64,000 bases of DNA, taken from contig NZ_JAVIWL010000001.1 in assembly GCF_034314045.1 (NCBI RefSeq), forward strand, positions 124,001 to 188,000, written 5' to 3'. Origin of the DNA: Glaciimonas sp. CA11.2. GTDB taxonomy: Bacteria; Pseudomonadota; Gammaproteobacteria; Burkholderiales; Burkholderiaceae_D. Positions 1 through 8,809 of this stretch are shown here, piece after piece. How positions within the stretch are numbered: the first letter of the stretch is position 1; every line of letters starts with the position of its first letter. The position numbers and the translations under genes were made by a program. Under the pieces are notes generated by a model, which ran no database searches, was not told where the DNA came from, and saw only the letters and a program-made list of their open reading frames with translations.

Positions 1-1124
1 AAATCGTCTGGTCCGACATAATTGGCAGATGGACGAATAATCTTGTTATCGATACGCTGCTCGATCACGTGTGCGGCCCAACCGGAGGTACGGGAAATCA
101 CAAACAGCGGCGTGAACATCGCTGTCGGCACACCCATCATATGGTAAGAAACGGCTGAAAACCAGTCCAGATTCGGGAACATTTTCTTGACTTCCCACAT
201 CACGGTTTCCAGACGTTCAGCAATGTCAAACATAGCTGTCGAACCAGCTTCCGCTGATAAATTGCGTGCAACTTCTTTAATTACTTTGTTGCGTGGATCG
301 GATACGGTATAGACCGGATGACCAAACCCAATCACGACTTCCTTGTTCTCTACCCGGCTTCTGATATCCGTTTCTGCTTCGTCCGGATTATCGTAACGTT
401 TCTGAATTTCAAAAGCTGCTTCATTCGCACCACCGTGCTTTGGACCGCGCAAAGCGCCGATTCCACCAGCGATCGCGGAGTAAAAATCTGAGCCTGTACC
501 GGCGATAACACGGCTAGTGAAGGTGGAGGCATTGAATTCATGCTCTGCGTATAGGATCAGCGAAACATGCATCGCTTTTTCCCATTCGGCGGATGGCTTT
601 ACACCATGCAACAGATGCAGGAAATGGCCGCCGATAGACTCATCATCGGTTTCAACTTCGATGCGCTTGCCGTTGGTGCTGAAGTGATACCAATACAGCA
701 GCATCGAGCCGAATGATGCCATCAAGCGGTCCGCGATGTCGCGTGCGCCCGGCGCATTGTGGTCATCTTTTTCTGGCAATGTGCAGCCAAGCACCGAGAC
801 ACCGGTGCGCATCACGTCCATCGGGTGCGAGGCGGCGGGCAGCGCTTCCAGCGCGGCCTTGACGCTAGCTGGCAAGCCGCGTAGAGATTTCAGTTTCGCC
901 TTGTAGCCTTTCAGTTCTGCGGCAGTCGGCAACTTGCCGTGCACTAACAGATACGCGATTTCCTCGAATTCGCAGGTATTGGCGATATCCAGAATGTCAT
1001 AACCACGATAGTGCAGATCGTTGCCGGTTTTGCCGACGGAACACAGCGCAGTGTTACCTGCAGTGACGCCGGACAGCGCGACAGATTTTTTTGGCTTGAA
1101 AGGGGTTACTTGAGCTTCACTCAT
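1..1124 (-). CDS. prpC: 2-methylcitrate synthase (partial, C-terminus beyond window)
   Basis: Condenses propionyl-CoA with oxaloacetate to 2-methylcitrate, the first committed step of the cytoplasmic methylcitrate cycle. About 374 residues are visible from the ATG at 1124, starting [13 protein letters not shown]. The citrate-synthase signature [13 protein letters not shown] is present, as are the [10 protein letters not shown] and GPKHGGANE segments typical of the PrpC/citrate synthase fold. Family members are about 385 residues, so only roughly the last ten lie off the left edge. It sits 172 bp downstream of prpB on the same strand, which supports methylcitrate rather than citrate synthase. 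Transcription probably comes mainly from the promoter upstream of prpB. Confidence 0.95.
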   Translation of the reverse strand, partial: MSEAQVTPFKPKKSVALSGVTAGNTALCSVGKTGNDLHYRGYDILDIANTCEFEEIAYLLVHGKLPTAAELKGYKAKLKSLRGLPASVKAALEALPAASHPMDVMRTGVSVLGCTLPEKDDHNAPGARDIADRLMASFGSMLLYWYHFSTNGKRIEVETDDESIGGHFLHLLHGVKPSAEWEKAMHVSLILYAEHEFNASTFTSRVIAGTGSDFYSAIAGGIGALRGPKHGGANEAAFEIQKRYDNPDEAETDIRSRVENKEVVIGFGHPVYTVSDPRNKVIKEVARNLSAEAGSTAMFDIAERLETVMWEVKKMFPNLDWFSAVSYHMMGVPTAMFTPLFVISRTSGWAAHVIEQRIDNKIIRPSANYVGPDD

Positions 1125-1296
1125 TTTTTGATTCCTGATAGAAAAGAATTGGTGTAATCGGTAAATTGTAGTCAGTGCTACGCTTTATTTCCCAGCAACA
1201 AATTTCTCAACCGTCCGCCGCAAACATCACGAAGGTTCGGGTCACCTGGATGGGAATGAGAGATAACGCTGCCGGGTCGGCTTTGCGCCTATCCTT

Positions 1297-2181
1297 TTAT
1301 TTTTTCTGGGCGGCAAATAAGGCATCCAGATGCTGCTCGAAATCGTGATAGTTGATCCGGTCATACAATTCCATGCGCGTTTGCATGGTATCGATTACGT
1401 TCTTTTGCGTGCCATCGCGGCGGATGGCGGTGTAGACGTTTTCGGCGGCCTTGTTCATGGCACGGAAGGCAGACAGCGGATACAGCACCAAACCAACATC
1501 AGCTGATTTCAGCTCATCGACCGTGAACAAAGGCGTGGAACCGAATTCAGTAATGTTTGCCAACACCGGCACTTTGACAGCGGCGGCAAATTGCTTATAC
1601 ATTGCCAGCTCAGTGATCGCTTCAGGAAAGATCATGTCGGCACCCGCTTCGACACAGGCCATCGCCCGATCCAGCGCGGATTCCAGTCCCTCAACCGCGA
1701 GCGCATCGGTACGCGCCATGATGACGAAATTGTCGTCGGTACGTGCATCAACTGCAGCTTTGATACGGTCAACCATTTCCTGCTTGCTGACGATTTCTTT
1801 ATTCGGACGGTGACCGCAGCGCTTGGCACCGACCTGGTCTTCAATATGGATCGCTGCTGCTCCAAATTTGATCATCGATTTGACGGTACGTGCGACGTTG
1901 AAAGCACTTGAACCAAAACCAGTATCGACATCCACCAACAATGGGAGATCGCACACGTCAGTGATACGGCGCACGTCGGTCAGTACATCATCCAAATTGG
2001 AGATACCGAGGTCTGGCAAGCCGAGCGAACCGGCTGCGACACCGCCACCGGAAAGATAAATCGCCTTGAAACCGGCGCGCTTGGCCAGCAATGCGTGATT
2101 AGCGTTGATCGCGCCCACAACTTGTAACGGGGACTCTTCTTGCATCGCCTTGCGGAAGGCTGCACCTGCGGAATAACTCAT
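1297..2181 (-). CDS. prpB: 2-methylisocitrate lyase
   Basis: Cleaves 2-methylisocitrate to pyruvate and succinate, the last step of the methylcitrate cycle for propionate use. The 294 residues match the family length. The catalytic signature KRCGH lies at residues 120-124 (Cys122 as general acid), and the metal-binding DVDTGFG stretch is at 84-90. An RBS AAGGAG precedes the ATG at 2181. It is the first gene of the visible prp operon, followed by prpC. A sigma-54-like promoter and a large palindrome lie upstream. No prpR or prpD/acnD is visible, so they would lie beyond the left edge or elsewhere. Confidence 0.96.
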   Translation of the reverse strand: MSYSAGAAFRKAMQEESPLQVVGAINANHALLAKRAGFKAIYLSGGGVAAGSLGLPDLGISNLDDVLTDVRRITDVCDLPLLVDVDTGFGSSAFNVARTVKSMIKFGAAAIHIEDQVGAKRCGHRPNKEIVSKQEMVDRIKAAVDARTDDNFVIMARTDALAVEGLESALDRAMACVEAGADMIFPEAITELAMYKQFAAAVKVPVLANITEFGSTPLFTVDELKSADVGLVLYPLSAFRAMNKAAENVYTAIRRDGTQKNVIDTMQTRMELYDRINYHDFEQHLDALFAAQKK

Positions 2182-2246
2182 GTTTTCTCCTTATGGATCG
2201 CAAACTTGTTTCATGCAGATATCTGCAATTCTAATACCGCTAAACT

Positions 2247-2264
2247 CTGCAACAACCATGCCAA
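2247..2264 (-). promoter_or_regulatory. Sigma-54 (RpoN) -24/-12 promoter for prpBC
   Basis: Read on the minus strand the sequence is TTGGCATGGTTGTTGCAG. The GG and GC dinucleotides are separated by exactly 10 bases, as required for -24/-12 elements, and both flanks match the TTGGCAC-N5-TTGCA consensus. It lies 66 bp upstream of the prpB start codon. Propionate genes in enterobacteria are driven by RpoN with the activator PrpR, so the site fits the gene it serves. Confidence 0.8.
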
Positions 2265-2390
2265 CTAAATAGCTCGTTTTAGAAAACCCGGATGAATGTT
2301 GAATAAGTCATTAAAATCAACATCTTGGAATGAAGTACCAAGGGCGATTCGTTGTAATTTAATGATTTATTTAACAATAAATGTTTCAAT

Positions 2391-2443
2391 TTTTGTTTCA
2401 AATAATGTTTCATTAAAATGATGAAACATTATTTGAAACAAAA
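2391..2443. promoter_or_regulatory. Perfect 23-bp-arm palindrome, probable PrpR upstream activating site
   Basis: Arms 2391-2413 and 2421-2443 are exact reverse complements around a 7-base loop (TAAAATG). Each arm holds GTTTCA-type words; the inner half-sites read TGTTTCAT and ATGAAACA, which resemble the PrpR half-sites I recall from Salmonella. The site is about 130-180 bp upstream of the sigma-54 promoter, the usual distance for an enhancer-binding protein. It could also be read as a strong hairpin; the operator reading is inference from context. Confidence 0.65.
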
Positions 2444-2489
2444 TGGAACATCGCGCTCACACATGAAAATGCCATTGAACAACATTCGT

Positions 2490-2529
2490 GCCGCTCAGCG
2501 CCACTCAGTGCCACTCAGCGCCATTCAGC
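2490..2529. repeat. Short tandem repeat, four 10-bp units
   Basis: Four consecutive units close to GCCACTCAGC run from 2490 to 2529, with one or two differences between units. It lies between the palindrome and the next gene. No function is apparent. Confidence 0.6.
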
Positions 2530-2679
2530 GCTATCAATAGCAATGACTGCCGATGATTGCCATTGAACATCACTGAGCTGGATCAACCGCCTTACCGGAC
2601 ATTATTTATTACGCCAAGGTAACATCAACAATACTGATTGGCATAAGTTGGCATAAAAATGAAGAAAGAAGAAAGAGCA

Positions 2680-3420
2680 ATGACAACGATTGAACTACCT
2701 TTTCGAGCGACAACAGCGCAGGCATGCCACTGGCTTGCGCAGCAAACCGGGACACCGTGGACATTGGCACGCATGATAGAGAGCGGCTTGACGCCTTACG
2801 TCTGGCTGGACTATGACACCGAGTATCCAGCGCTGTTTGGTGATGCCAACGGCGGTTATCCGGCACCGATTTTTTTCGAAGGTGATACGCAGCGACTTGC
2901 CGCCGGTAGCGAAGATGTACTCATCACGATTACTAAAGATGTCTATCGGATAGTGGCGCAACTCAAACCTCCAGGTTTTAGGAGGGCTTTGCACGAGTTA
3001 CGTTTTCTGAAAAAAGATCTGGAGCGCCTGACAAGCAAACTCAAACGTGAGGAAGACGCCAAGACCAAGGCCGACGCAAAAGCCAAGTCCGAACCAATCA
3101 GCGCCGACGGCGCAAAGGAATCACAAAGTGGCATCAACAAAGATCAAGCATTGATCGCATTTGCCAGCCTGGTAAAAATTGATCTACAGAAGGCGCTTGA
3201 CGCTGGCGGTGGCATATTTGGCGATGATGGAGCAAGAGTTAAAGCGAGTACTAAAAAAGCAAAAAACAAAGCTGTGTGGAATCCGATTACGTTGGCGCTG
3301 GGATTGAACGACGTGTATCGAGTGCCAATGCCACATCTAAAACGTGCATTTAATACACATGATTTTTTAGCCGAATGGTCTAACGAATGGAACCAGGCTC
3401 TCGTGCTATTGGGCAAATAA
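2680..3420 (+). CDS. Hypothetical protein, 246 aa, basic central coiled segment
   Basis: I do not recognise a family with certainty. The protein starts MTTIELPFRATTAQACHWLA. An alternative ATG lies 21 bp upstream at 2659, but a purine-rich RBS (GAAAGAG) sits just before 2680. The N-terminal 100 residues look globular. Residues about 105-150 are highly charged, rich in Lys, Asp and Ala (repeats of AKTKADAKAKS type), probably a coiled coil or linker. The C-terminal third ends in an aromatic-rich region (HDFLAEWSNEWNQAL). No signal peptide or membrane segment is seen. The nearby XRE regulator and the style of sequence suggest a phage- or plasmid-related accessory gene; that is inference. Confidence 0.6.
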   Translation: MTTIELPFRATTAQACHWLAQQTGTPWTLARMIESGLTPYVWLDYDTEYPALFGDANGGYPAPIFFEGDTQRLAAGSEDVLITITKDVYRIVAQLKPPGFRRALHELRFLKKDLERLTSKLKREEDAKTKADAKAKSEPISADGAKESQSGINKDQALIAFASLVKIDLQKALDAGGGIFGDDGARVKASTKKAKNKAVWNPITLALGLNDVYRVPMPHLKRAFNTHDFLAEWSNEWNQALVLLGK

Positions 3421-3707
3421 AACGCCAACCGTGATGGTGGCGACAAAACGCCTGAAACACCATCCTTTCATCCGAAGAAGTCTCGCAATGTGAATTTTGA
3501 AATTTTCATGAACAACTGTTCGACTTCCGGCGACCACTCACGCCATTGCAATGGCGTCACAATATGCCTTTTTACCCCGCAGAATGTGGCAGAAACTGCG
3601 CATCCGCAAATATTCAGAAACGCGCAGTTTCGCAAATCATAAATTACACGTAAAGTGGAACCTAATGCTAAGTAAATACCACAAATCGTTGATTGTTTAT
3701 CCACGCC

Positions 3708-4124
3708 ATGGAAATTACCCTCGTCTATATGTACTCACTCAAAATAGAAGTTGGTCGACGACTAAAGCAAGCAAGAGAAGCTACCGGAAAAACGCTGGTC
3801 GAAACCTGCGCAGAAGTCCCGGGACTTTCACCTACGAGACTGTCAAACTGGGAAAATGGGACGCGAACAGCTGACCTCCAAATTGTCAAAAAACTAGCAA
3901 AAATATATCTGACCGGCGCTAGTTACCTGATGACTCTGGAGGATGAGCCACCAGATCCAAGATCAACCTTATTGATCACGCTATACAGGGCAACTGATAT
4001 TCGCGGGCAAGAAGCAATTTTGCGCGTTGCTGAAATGGAATCGAAATATACGGTGATCCTTCAACTGCCCCCACCTGCAGACGAGAACAAACCTCCAGAA
4101 CAACCTCAAAATCCTGACAGTTGA
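3708..4124 (+). CDS. XRE-family (Cro/CI type) transcriptional regulator
   Basis: A small helix-turn-helix DNA-binding protein. After a short N-terminus, GRRLKQAREATGKTLVETCA and the following SPTRLSNWENGTRTAD form a typical HTH_3 domain with the SxLSxWExG recognition-helix pattern. The remaining ~70 residues are a linker and a Pro-rich tail (PPPADENKPPEQPQ). The start is uncertain: ATGs at 3708 and 3729 (MYSLKIEVG) are both possible and neither has a strong RBS. A rho-independent terminator follows 27 bp after the stop. It might regulate the preceding gene, or be a relic of a mobile element; the target cannot be read from the sequence. Confidence 0.75.
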   Translation: MEITLVYMYSLKIEVGRRLKQAREATGKTLVETCAEVPGLSPTRLSNWENGTRTADLQIVKKLAKIYLTGASYLMTLEDEPPDPRSTLLITLYRATDIRGQEAILRVAEMESKYTVILQLPPPADENKPPEQPQNPDS

Positions 4125-4151
4125 TAAACCAGCATAAAAATTAACGAGACG

Positions 4152-4178
4152 AACCCACCGACAAGGTGGGTTTTTTTT
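4152..4178 (+). terminator. Rho-independent terminator after the XRE gene
   Basis: The 8-bp stem AACCCACC / GGTGGGTT (4152-4159 with 4165-4172) has a 5-base loop GACAA and runs into eight T residues. Confidence 0.9.
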
Positions 4179-4432
4179 AACAAAAATATAGTAGGTGTGG
4201 ATATTTCTATTTACTTAATCCACATTAGGTGTAATATGAAGCTTAGCAGATTTTGAGGCAATCAACAGTTTGATGAAACTTTATCCACCACACTCAATAC
4301 ATTGTTGCCTTAATCAGGGGATCGCAGCGATATGACGAATAGTAATTTGATACTGGAGATGTGAAACGAAACGAAAAGTAACGACAGTACGGCTTGAGCT
4401 TTTTTGAATACATTTAAGTTAATGATTTGCTG

Positions 4433-4837
4433 CTAGGTATTTTTGTAACCGAAGACAGAATCTACGCCCAATACAGAAATGGCTGCCTCGTATACTCTTT
4501 CGTTCGCACACATCAACATCAATGAAGAGCGATGAGGCGCATGGCGGAATACTTCCCGCACACGCTTTACCGCTACAAGAGTGCCGGTTAGCTCTACAAC
4601 GACGAACGGCGCATCCTGTGCATGATTGCGTTGATGATAGTCAATAACGCGATTAACAACTTCCATGGCAAGTGAATTAACTTGCGCCTCGTCCTTGGAC
4701 GGTCCCGTCAGTGTGCCAATGGCAATGCCAACTACCAAACTTTTATTGTCTATGCGTGCTTCAAATGCAGTCAACGATGCTAACCCTCCTAATTCCTCCC
4801 CATCTGCAGGAGGCAAAAAAGTACTATTAATTTTCAT
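4433..4837 (-). CDS. Hypothetical protein, 134 aa
   Basis: No family recognised. The start at 4837 has a good RBS (GGAG, 7 bases upstream of the ATG). The protein begins MKINSTFLPPADGEELGG and alternates predicted strands and helices (KSLVVGIAIGTL, APFVVVELTGTLVAVKRV, SSLMLMCANERVYEAAISVLGVDSVFGY), so it is probably a soluble alpha/beta domain. The last part is reminiscent of a STAS-like fold, but I would not assign it. No signal peptide. It stands alone with long non-coding stretches on both sides. Confidence 0.55.
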   Translation of the reverse strand: MKINSTFLPPADGEELGGLASLTAFEARIDNKSLVVGIAIGTLTGPSKDEAQVNSLAMEVVNRVIDYHQRNHAQDAPFVVVELTGTLVAVKRVREVFRHAPHRSSLMLMCANERVYEAAISVLGVDSVFGYKNT

Positions 4838-5880
4838 TTCGTATCTCCAAAAAAAACGTTCATGACGTACCCGCGGATGCCATTTTTTGTCAATCGCAAC
4901 ACACTAGGGCCACTTTTTAAAGAGTCTTAAAAACGGTGACGCATTTAAATAAAATGATTAGCGATGAAGAAGTTTGTCGGTAACAGCTGCGTAATACCTA
5001 GTATCGATTTGACGTGCTTTTAGTATCAATAATAAGCGGCACAAGTTCTAGATAGTGCGTTATGCGGCCAGGTCTTTCAGTGGCATGCTATTTATGTTCT
5101 GGTAGTACATTCAACACGTGGGCAAAGATCGCTGACACGTTTTTAATGAAGCCATTGTATGAGTGCTTTGAAACGTGCATCACACGCGTTTAACAAATTT
5201 AAGTAATTTCCTATAGCCTCCTTCCGCGATAACTGGCCCTATTTAAGCACAACGATATTTAAAATATCTCAACACAAATGTGGCCACGATCACTGCCTAC
5301 AAAAAACGTTCTTGAATGGATGTTTGAGATAACCACCTCTGCAACAGCGCCACGATCCACACCGATGGATAAGATCACGACATTTGTAAGGACCCGCGTT
5401 GGTTGTACAAAGGGCGCGTCGACTCTGTGGATGTGGGCAAGTCAAGCCGGATATTTAATCATTCAGCATTTGAGATTGACATCGACGACCTGACGGGTCG
5501 CGTCGAAATAGCAACTCTATCCAACACTCCCCCTTCTACATTTCCATACAGCAACGTTACGGATTGCCACTAAGCAATGTATAGAAATACCTCTGACCAC
5601 TCTCCATCGTTGCGGCATCAACATTTTCGATGCTTGTAAGTTTACGTAAGTTTATAACAAGATTTGTGTAAGGTTACGGCCCCACACTCCACACGCGCAG
5701 GCTCGCACAACAAGCGCGCATTACAAGCACGCATAACAAGCACGCATGAAGACTATTTGGTATTTAGCCCGTCTAAAAATTGCAATCTGGGAAAAACCCG
5801 ACTGGCATCAAGGTCGCTAAATAACAGCACAGCAGATTGCAGAGTTAGATTTAACAATTTTAATAATGAAGGAGACAGGC
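4838..5880. other. Long intergenic stretch without a convincing gene
   Basis: About 1 kb. Short open frames exist (for example 5278-5493) but have no RBS, no recognisable domain and unusual composition. The only structure I see is the 13-bp tandem repeat at 5710-5748. The last 200 bases presumably hold the promoter of the transporter gene that follows. Confidence 0.5.
5710..5748. repeat. Three 13-bp tandem repeats
   Basis: Units 5710-5722, 5723-5735 and 5736-5748 read ACAAGCGCGCATT, ACAAGCACGCATA and ACAAGCACGCATG. They lie 130 bp upstream of the MFS transporter start. They could be a regulator site or slippage product. Confidence 0.6.
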
Positions 5881-7557
5881 ATGGCGATCAGCATTGCAGC
5901 AGGAAAAGTGGCCTCACGCAGCATCACTGCGGACGAGAGAAAAGTCATTTTTGCGTCATCACTTGGCACAGTATTCGAATGGTATGATTTTTATTTATAC
6001 GGCGCGCTGGCGGCGATTATCGCTAAACAGTTTTTTGCTGGCACGGACTCCAACACAGCATTTATTTTTGCGTTGCTGGCATTTGCTGCGGGATTTATCG
6101 TGCGCCCATTTGGCGCTTTGGTATTCGGCCGTCTGGGCGACATGATCGGTCGGAAATATACATTTCTGGTAACGATCCTGATCATGGGACTGTCGACCTT
6201 TGTGGTCGGCATTTTGCCTAACTACAACTCTATTGGCATTGCCGCACCAATCATTTTGGTCGCTTTGCGTATCTTGCAAGGTCTTGCGGTCGGTGGAGAA
6301 TATGGCGGAGCCGCCACGTATGTCGCCGAGCATGCGCCCGATGACAAGCGTGGTTCGTTTACTGCATGGATCCAAACAACAGCGACACTGGGATTATTTT
6401 TGTCTCTATTAGTCATCCTTGGTACACGTACGGCGATGGGTGAAGAAGCATTCGCTGACTGGGGCTGGCGCATTCCGTTCCTTTTGTCGATCGTTTTACT
6501 CGGCGTTTCGGTCTGGATTCGCTTATCCATGAGCGAGTCCCCTGCCTTTGTGAAAATGAAAGCGGAAGGTAAAGTCTCCAAAGCACCGTTGACCGAAGCA
6601 TTCGGCCAATGGAAAAATATGAAGCTGGTCATTTTAGCTTTGTTTGGTTTGACCGCAGGTCAAGCCGTGGTCTGGTACACAGGTCAGTTTTACTCGCTAT
6701 TCTTCCTGACGCAAACGCTTAAAGTTGACGGTCCAACTGCCAACATTCTGATTGCAATGTCTTTATTACTTGGCACGCCCTTTTTCTTGATTTTTGGCTC
6801 GTTGTCGGACAAGATTGGTCGCAAGCCAATTATTATGGCGGGTTGCCTGATAGCGGCACTGACGTACTTCCCAATCTTTTCGGGCTTGACGCACTATGCC
6901 AATCCAGCACTCGAAGCAGCTCTGAAAAGCGCACCGGTCACCGTCACAGCAGATCCAGCGACTTGTCAGTTCCAGTTCAATCCAACTGGTACCAAGAAGT
7001 TCACTTCTTCCTGCGACATCGCCAAAGCCAAGCTGTCTGCCATGTCGGTTAATTATGAAAACGTCGCAGGCGCGCCGGGTTCAGTAGCAACCGTCAAGAT
7101 CGGCGATAAAACGCTCACTTCGTACGACGCAAATGGTTTATCGAAAGCAGATGCTACGGCTCAGGACAAAACGTTCTCCGCTGCGTTGTCCAGCAACGTC
7201 AAAGAGGCAGGTTATCCGATCAAAGCAGATCCAGCAGAAATCAACAAACCGATGGTCTTGTTATTACTGTTCATCCTGGTGGTCTACTGCACGATGGTGT
7301 ATGGTCCAATTGCGGCGATGCTGGTCGAGATGTTCCCTACTCGCATCCGCTACACATCAATGTCATTGCCATATCACATCGGTAACGGCTGGTTCGGCGG
7401 TCTATTGCCAACTACGGCGTTTGCTCTGGTTGCTTTCAAAGGCGATATTTATTATGGACTGTGGTATCCAATTGTGATCGCTATCGGTACTTTCCTGATC
7501 GGCATGCTGTTCGTAAAAGAAACTGTGAATAACGATATCTACGCGGAAGAGCGCTAG
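5881..7557 (+). CDS. MFS transporter, metabolite:H+ symporter (MHS) family
   Basis: Inner-membrane secondary transporter, probably proton-coupled uptake of an organic acid or osmolyte; the substrate cannot be told. The start at 5881 (MAISIAAGKV) is set by a near-perfect RBS AAGGAGACAGGC. The MHS opening is present: SSLGTVFEWYDFYLYG, then RPFGALVFGRLGDMIGRK (loop 2-3 motif) and LQGLAVGGEYGGAATYVAEHAP. At 558 residues it is longer than the usual ~430. The extra length is a hydrophilic insert of roughly 115 residues between two membrane helices in the C-terminal half (after GLTHYANPALE and before NKPMVLLLLFILVVY). The insert has two Cys and lies on one side of the membrane, probably periplasmic. 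It is a single-gene unit. Confidence 0.85.
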   Translation: MAISIAAGKVASRSITADERKVIFASSLGTVFEWYDFYLYGALAAIIAKQFFAGTDSNTAFIFALLAFAAGFIVRPFGALVFGRLGDMIGRKYTFLVTILIMGLSTFVVGILPNYNSIGIAAPIILVALRILQGLAVGGEYGGAATYVAEHAPDDKRGSFTAWIQTTATLGLFLSLLVILGTRTAMGEEAFADWGWRIPFLLSIVLLGVSVWIRLSMSESPAFVKMKAEGKVSKAPLTEAFGQWKNMKLVILALFGLTAGQAVVWYTGQFYSLFFLTQTLKVDGPTANILIAMSLLLGTPFFLIFGSLSDKIGRKPIIMAGCLIAALTYFPIFSGLTHYANPALEAALKSAPVTVTADPATCQFQFNPTGTKKFTSSCDIAKAKLSAMSVNYENVAGAPGSVATVKIGDKTLTSYDANGLSKADATAQDKTFSAALSSNVKEAGYPIKADPAEINKPMVLLLLFILVVYCTMVYGPIAAMLVEMFPTRIRYTSMSLPYHIGNGWFGGLLPTTAFALVAFKGDIYYGLWYPIVIAIGTFLIGMLFVKETVNNDIYAEER

Positions 7558-7831
7558 TCCGATAAGAGACCGCAAAGTTAATCAAAAAAAGTAATCGATG
7601 TCCTGCTCCACATCATCAAATAGCAACACGATCATGTGGAGCAAGTCATCTTCAATTCAGTTATTTTTAAACGCCTCTGCGACACAATGATCAAGAGTGG
7701 GTTGCATCAGTGAGAATACATAGGCAATAGCTGAGCGTCCACGATTACTTGCTCACTTCTGGCGTGCGATCGATGAATGGCGTGCTCTTCTTTATATCCG
7801 GAGTGGGTGCAAGCACTGCAATATAACTTCC

Positions 7832-7871
7832 AAAAAAAACGCATCAAGCAAGAACTAACCTGCTTAATGCG
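7832..7871 (-). terminator. Rho-independent terminator after the second exbD
   Basis: On the minus strand CGCATTAAGCA (7861-7871) pairs with TGCTTGATGCG (7840-7850), with one T-G pair and a 10-base loop, followed by eight T residues. It ends the tonB-exbB-exbD-exbD operon. Confidence 0.85.
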
Positions 7872-7927
7872 CTTAAAGAAACACCTTCAACTCCGCTGAT
7901 TATTTATCCCGCTTTACTTGTCCCGCA

Positions 7928-8365
7928 TTACTTATCTATAAACTGCTCATTACCGACAATGCCAATTTTGGTGACACCAAGCCGTTGCGCCGATGCCATC
8001 ACGGCGGCAACCGATTTGTACTCCACCAGTTTGTTCGGCCGCAAATGCACTTCATCCACATTTCCCATCGCTGCTACCGCCTGCAATTTACTTTCCAGCT
8101 CGGCCTTGCTTGCCATTAGGGCTCCGTTCCACAGCACATTTCCCGTTGGATCAATATCCACGGTATCAACAATCGGCGGTGCTGATTGTACTGGTGGATT
8201 ACCAGTCGGCATGTTCAACTTTATTGCATGATTCTGCATTGGAATCGTGATAATCAACATGATGATGAGGACCAGCATGACGTCAATCAATGGCGTCATA
8301 TTCATTTCCATCATCGGTTCCGGATCGTTACCGTTTCCACCAGATGAACCAATATTCATACCCAT
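7928..8365 (-). CDS. exbD: ExbD/TolR-type biopolymer transport protein (second copy)
   Basis: Part of the inner-membrane motor that energises TonB from the proton gradient. The start at 8365 (MGMNIGSSGGNG) is chosen for its RBS GGGAG; the frame is open upstream but overlaps the preceding gene. Single N-terminal membrane helix (TPLIDVMLVLIIMLIITIP) with the essential Asp in PLIDVML, then a periplasmic domain ending in a GVTKIGIVGNE-type strand. 145 residues, normal length. Fourth gene of the operon, 14 bp after the first exbD. Confidence 0.92.
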   Translation of the reverse strand: MGMNIGSSGGNGNDPEPMMEMNMTPLIDVMLVLIIMLIITIPMQNHAIKLNMPTGNPPVQSAPPIVDTVDIDPTGNVLWNGALMASKAELESKLQAVAAMGNVDEVHLRPNKLVEYKSVAAVMASAQRLGVTKIGIVGNEQFIDK

Positions 8366-8378
8366 ACTTTGCTCCCTG

Positions 8379-8807
8379 TTATTGGCGCGGTGGCGGTTCG
8401 GTGATGAAACCAATCTTGGCGATCCCGGCCCGCTGCGCGGTCAAGATCACTTTGCCGATATATTCATATTTGGTTTGCTGATCGCCGCGAATGTGCAACT
8501 CTGGCTGTGGCACGATGACCGCCACCAGCTTCAGCTTCGCCAACAGTTGCGCGGTGTTCGGCACTAGTTGCTCGTTCCAGAACATGTCGCCATGCTTGTT
8601 CACCGCCAGATTGATATTCTCCGGTTTGGTGACATAAGGTTGATCAGTTTCGCTCGGAAGCTTGACCGGAATCGTGTGCGTGACGACCGGAATCGTTATC
8701 AGAAAAATGATCAGCAACACCAACATAACGTCTACCAGCGGCGTCGTGTTAATCGTGCCGATCACTTCGTCTTCGTCCCCATCGGAAGAGCCGAGTGACA
8801 TACCCAT
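8379..8807 (-). CDS. exbD: ExbD/TolR-type biopolymer transport protein (first copy)
   Basis: Same role as the following gene, with which it forms a tandem pair. 142 residues. Starts MGMSLGSSDGDEDEV, has a single membrane helix (TPLVDVMLVLLIIFLITIPV) with the proton-channel Asp, and a periplasmic part with DQQTKYEYIGKVI and AGIAKIGFITEPPP. It starts 3 bp after the exbB stop. Tandem exbD genes occur in several proteobacterial TonB systems, where the two proteins may form a heteromeric unit or serve different receptors. Confidence 0.92.
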   Translation of the reverse strand: MGMSLGSSDGDEDEVIGTINTTPLVDVMLVLLIIFLITIPVVTHTIPVKLPSETDQPYVTKPENINLAVNKHGDMFWNEQLVPNTAQLLAKLKLVAVIVPQPELHIRGDQQTKYEYIGKVILTAQRAGIAKIGFITEPPPRQ

Positions 8808-8809
8808 GA

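Noticed and set aside
5278..5493. Possible 71-codon gene in the long spacer before the MFS transporter
   Set aside because: No RBS, no family and unusual composition; coding potential not supported.
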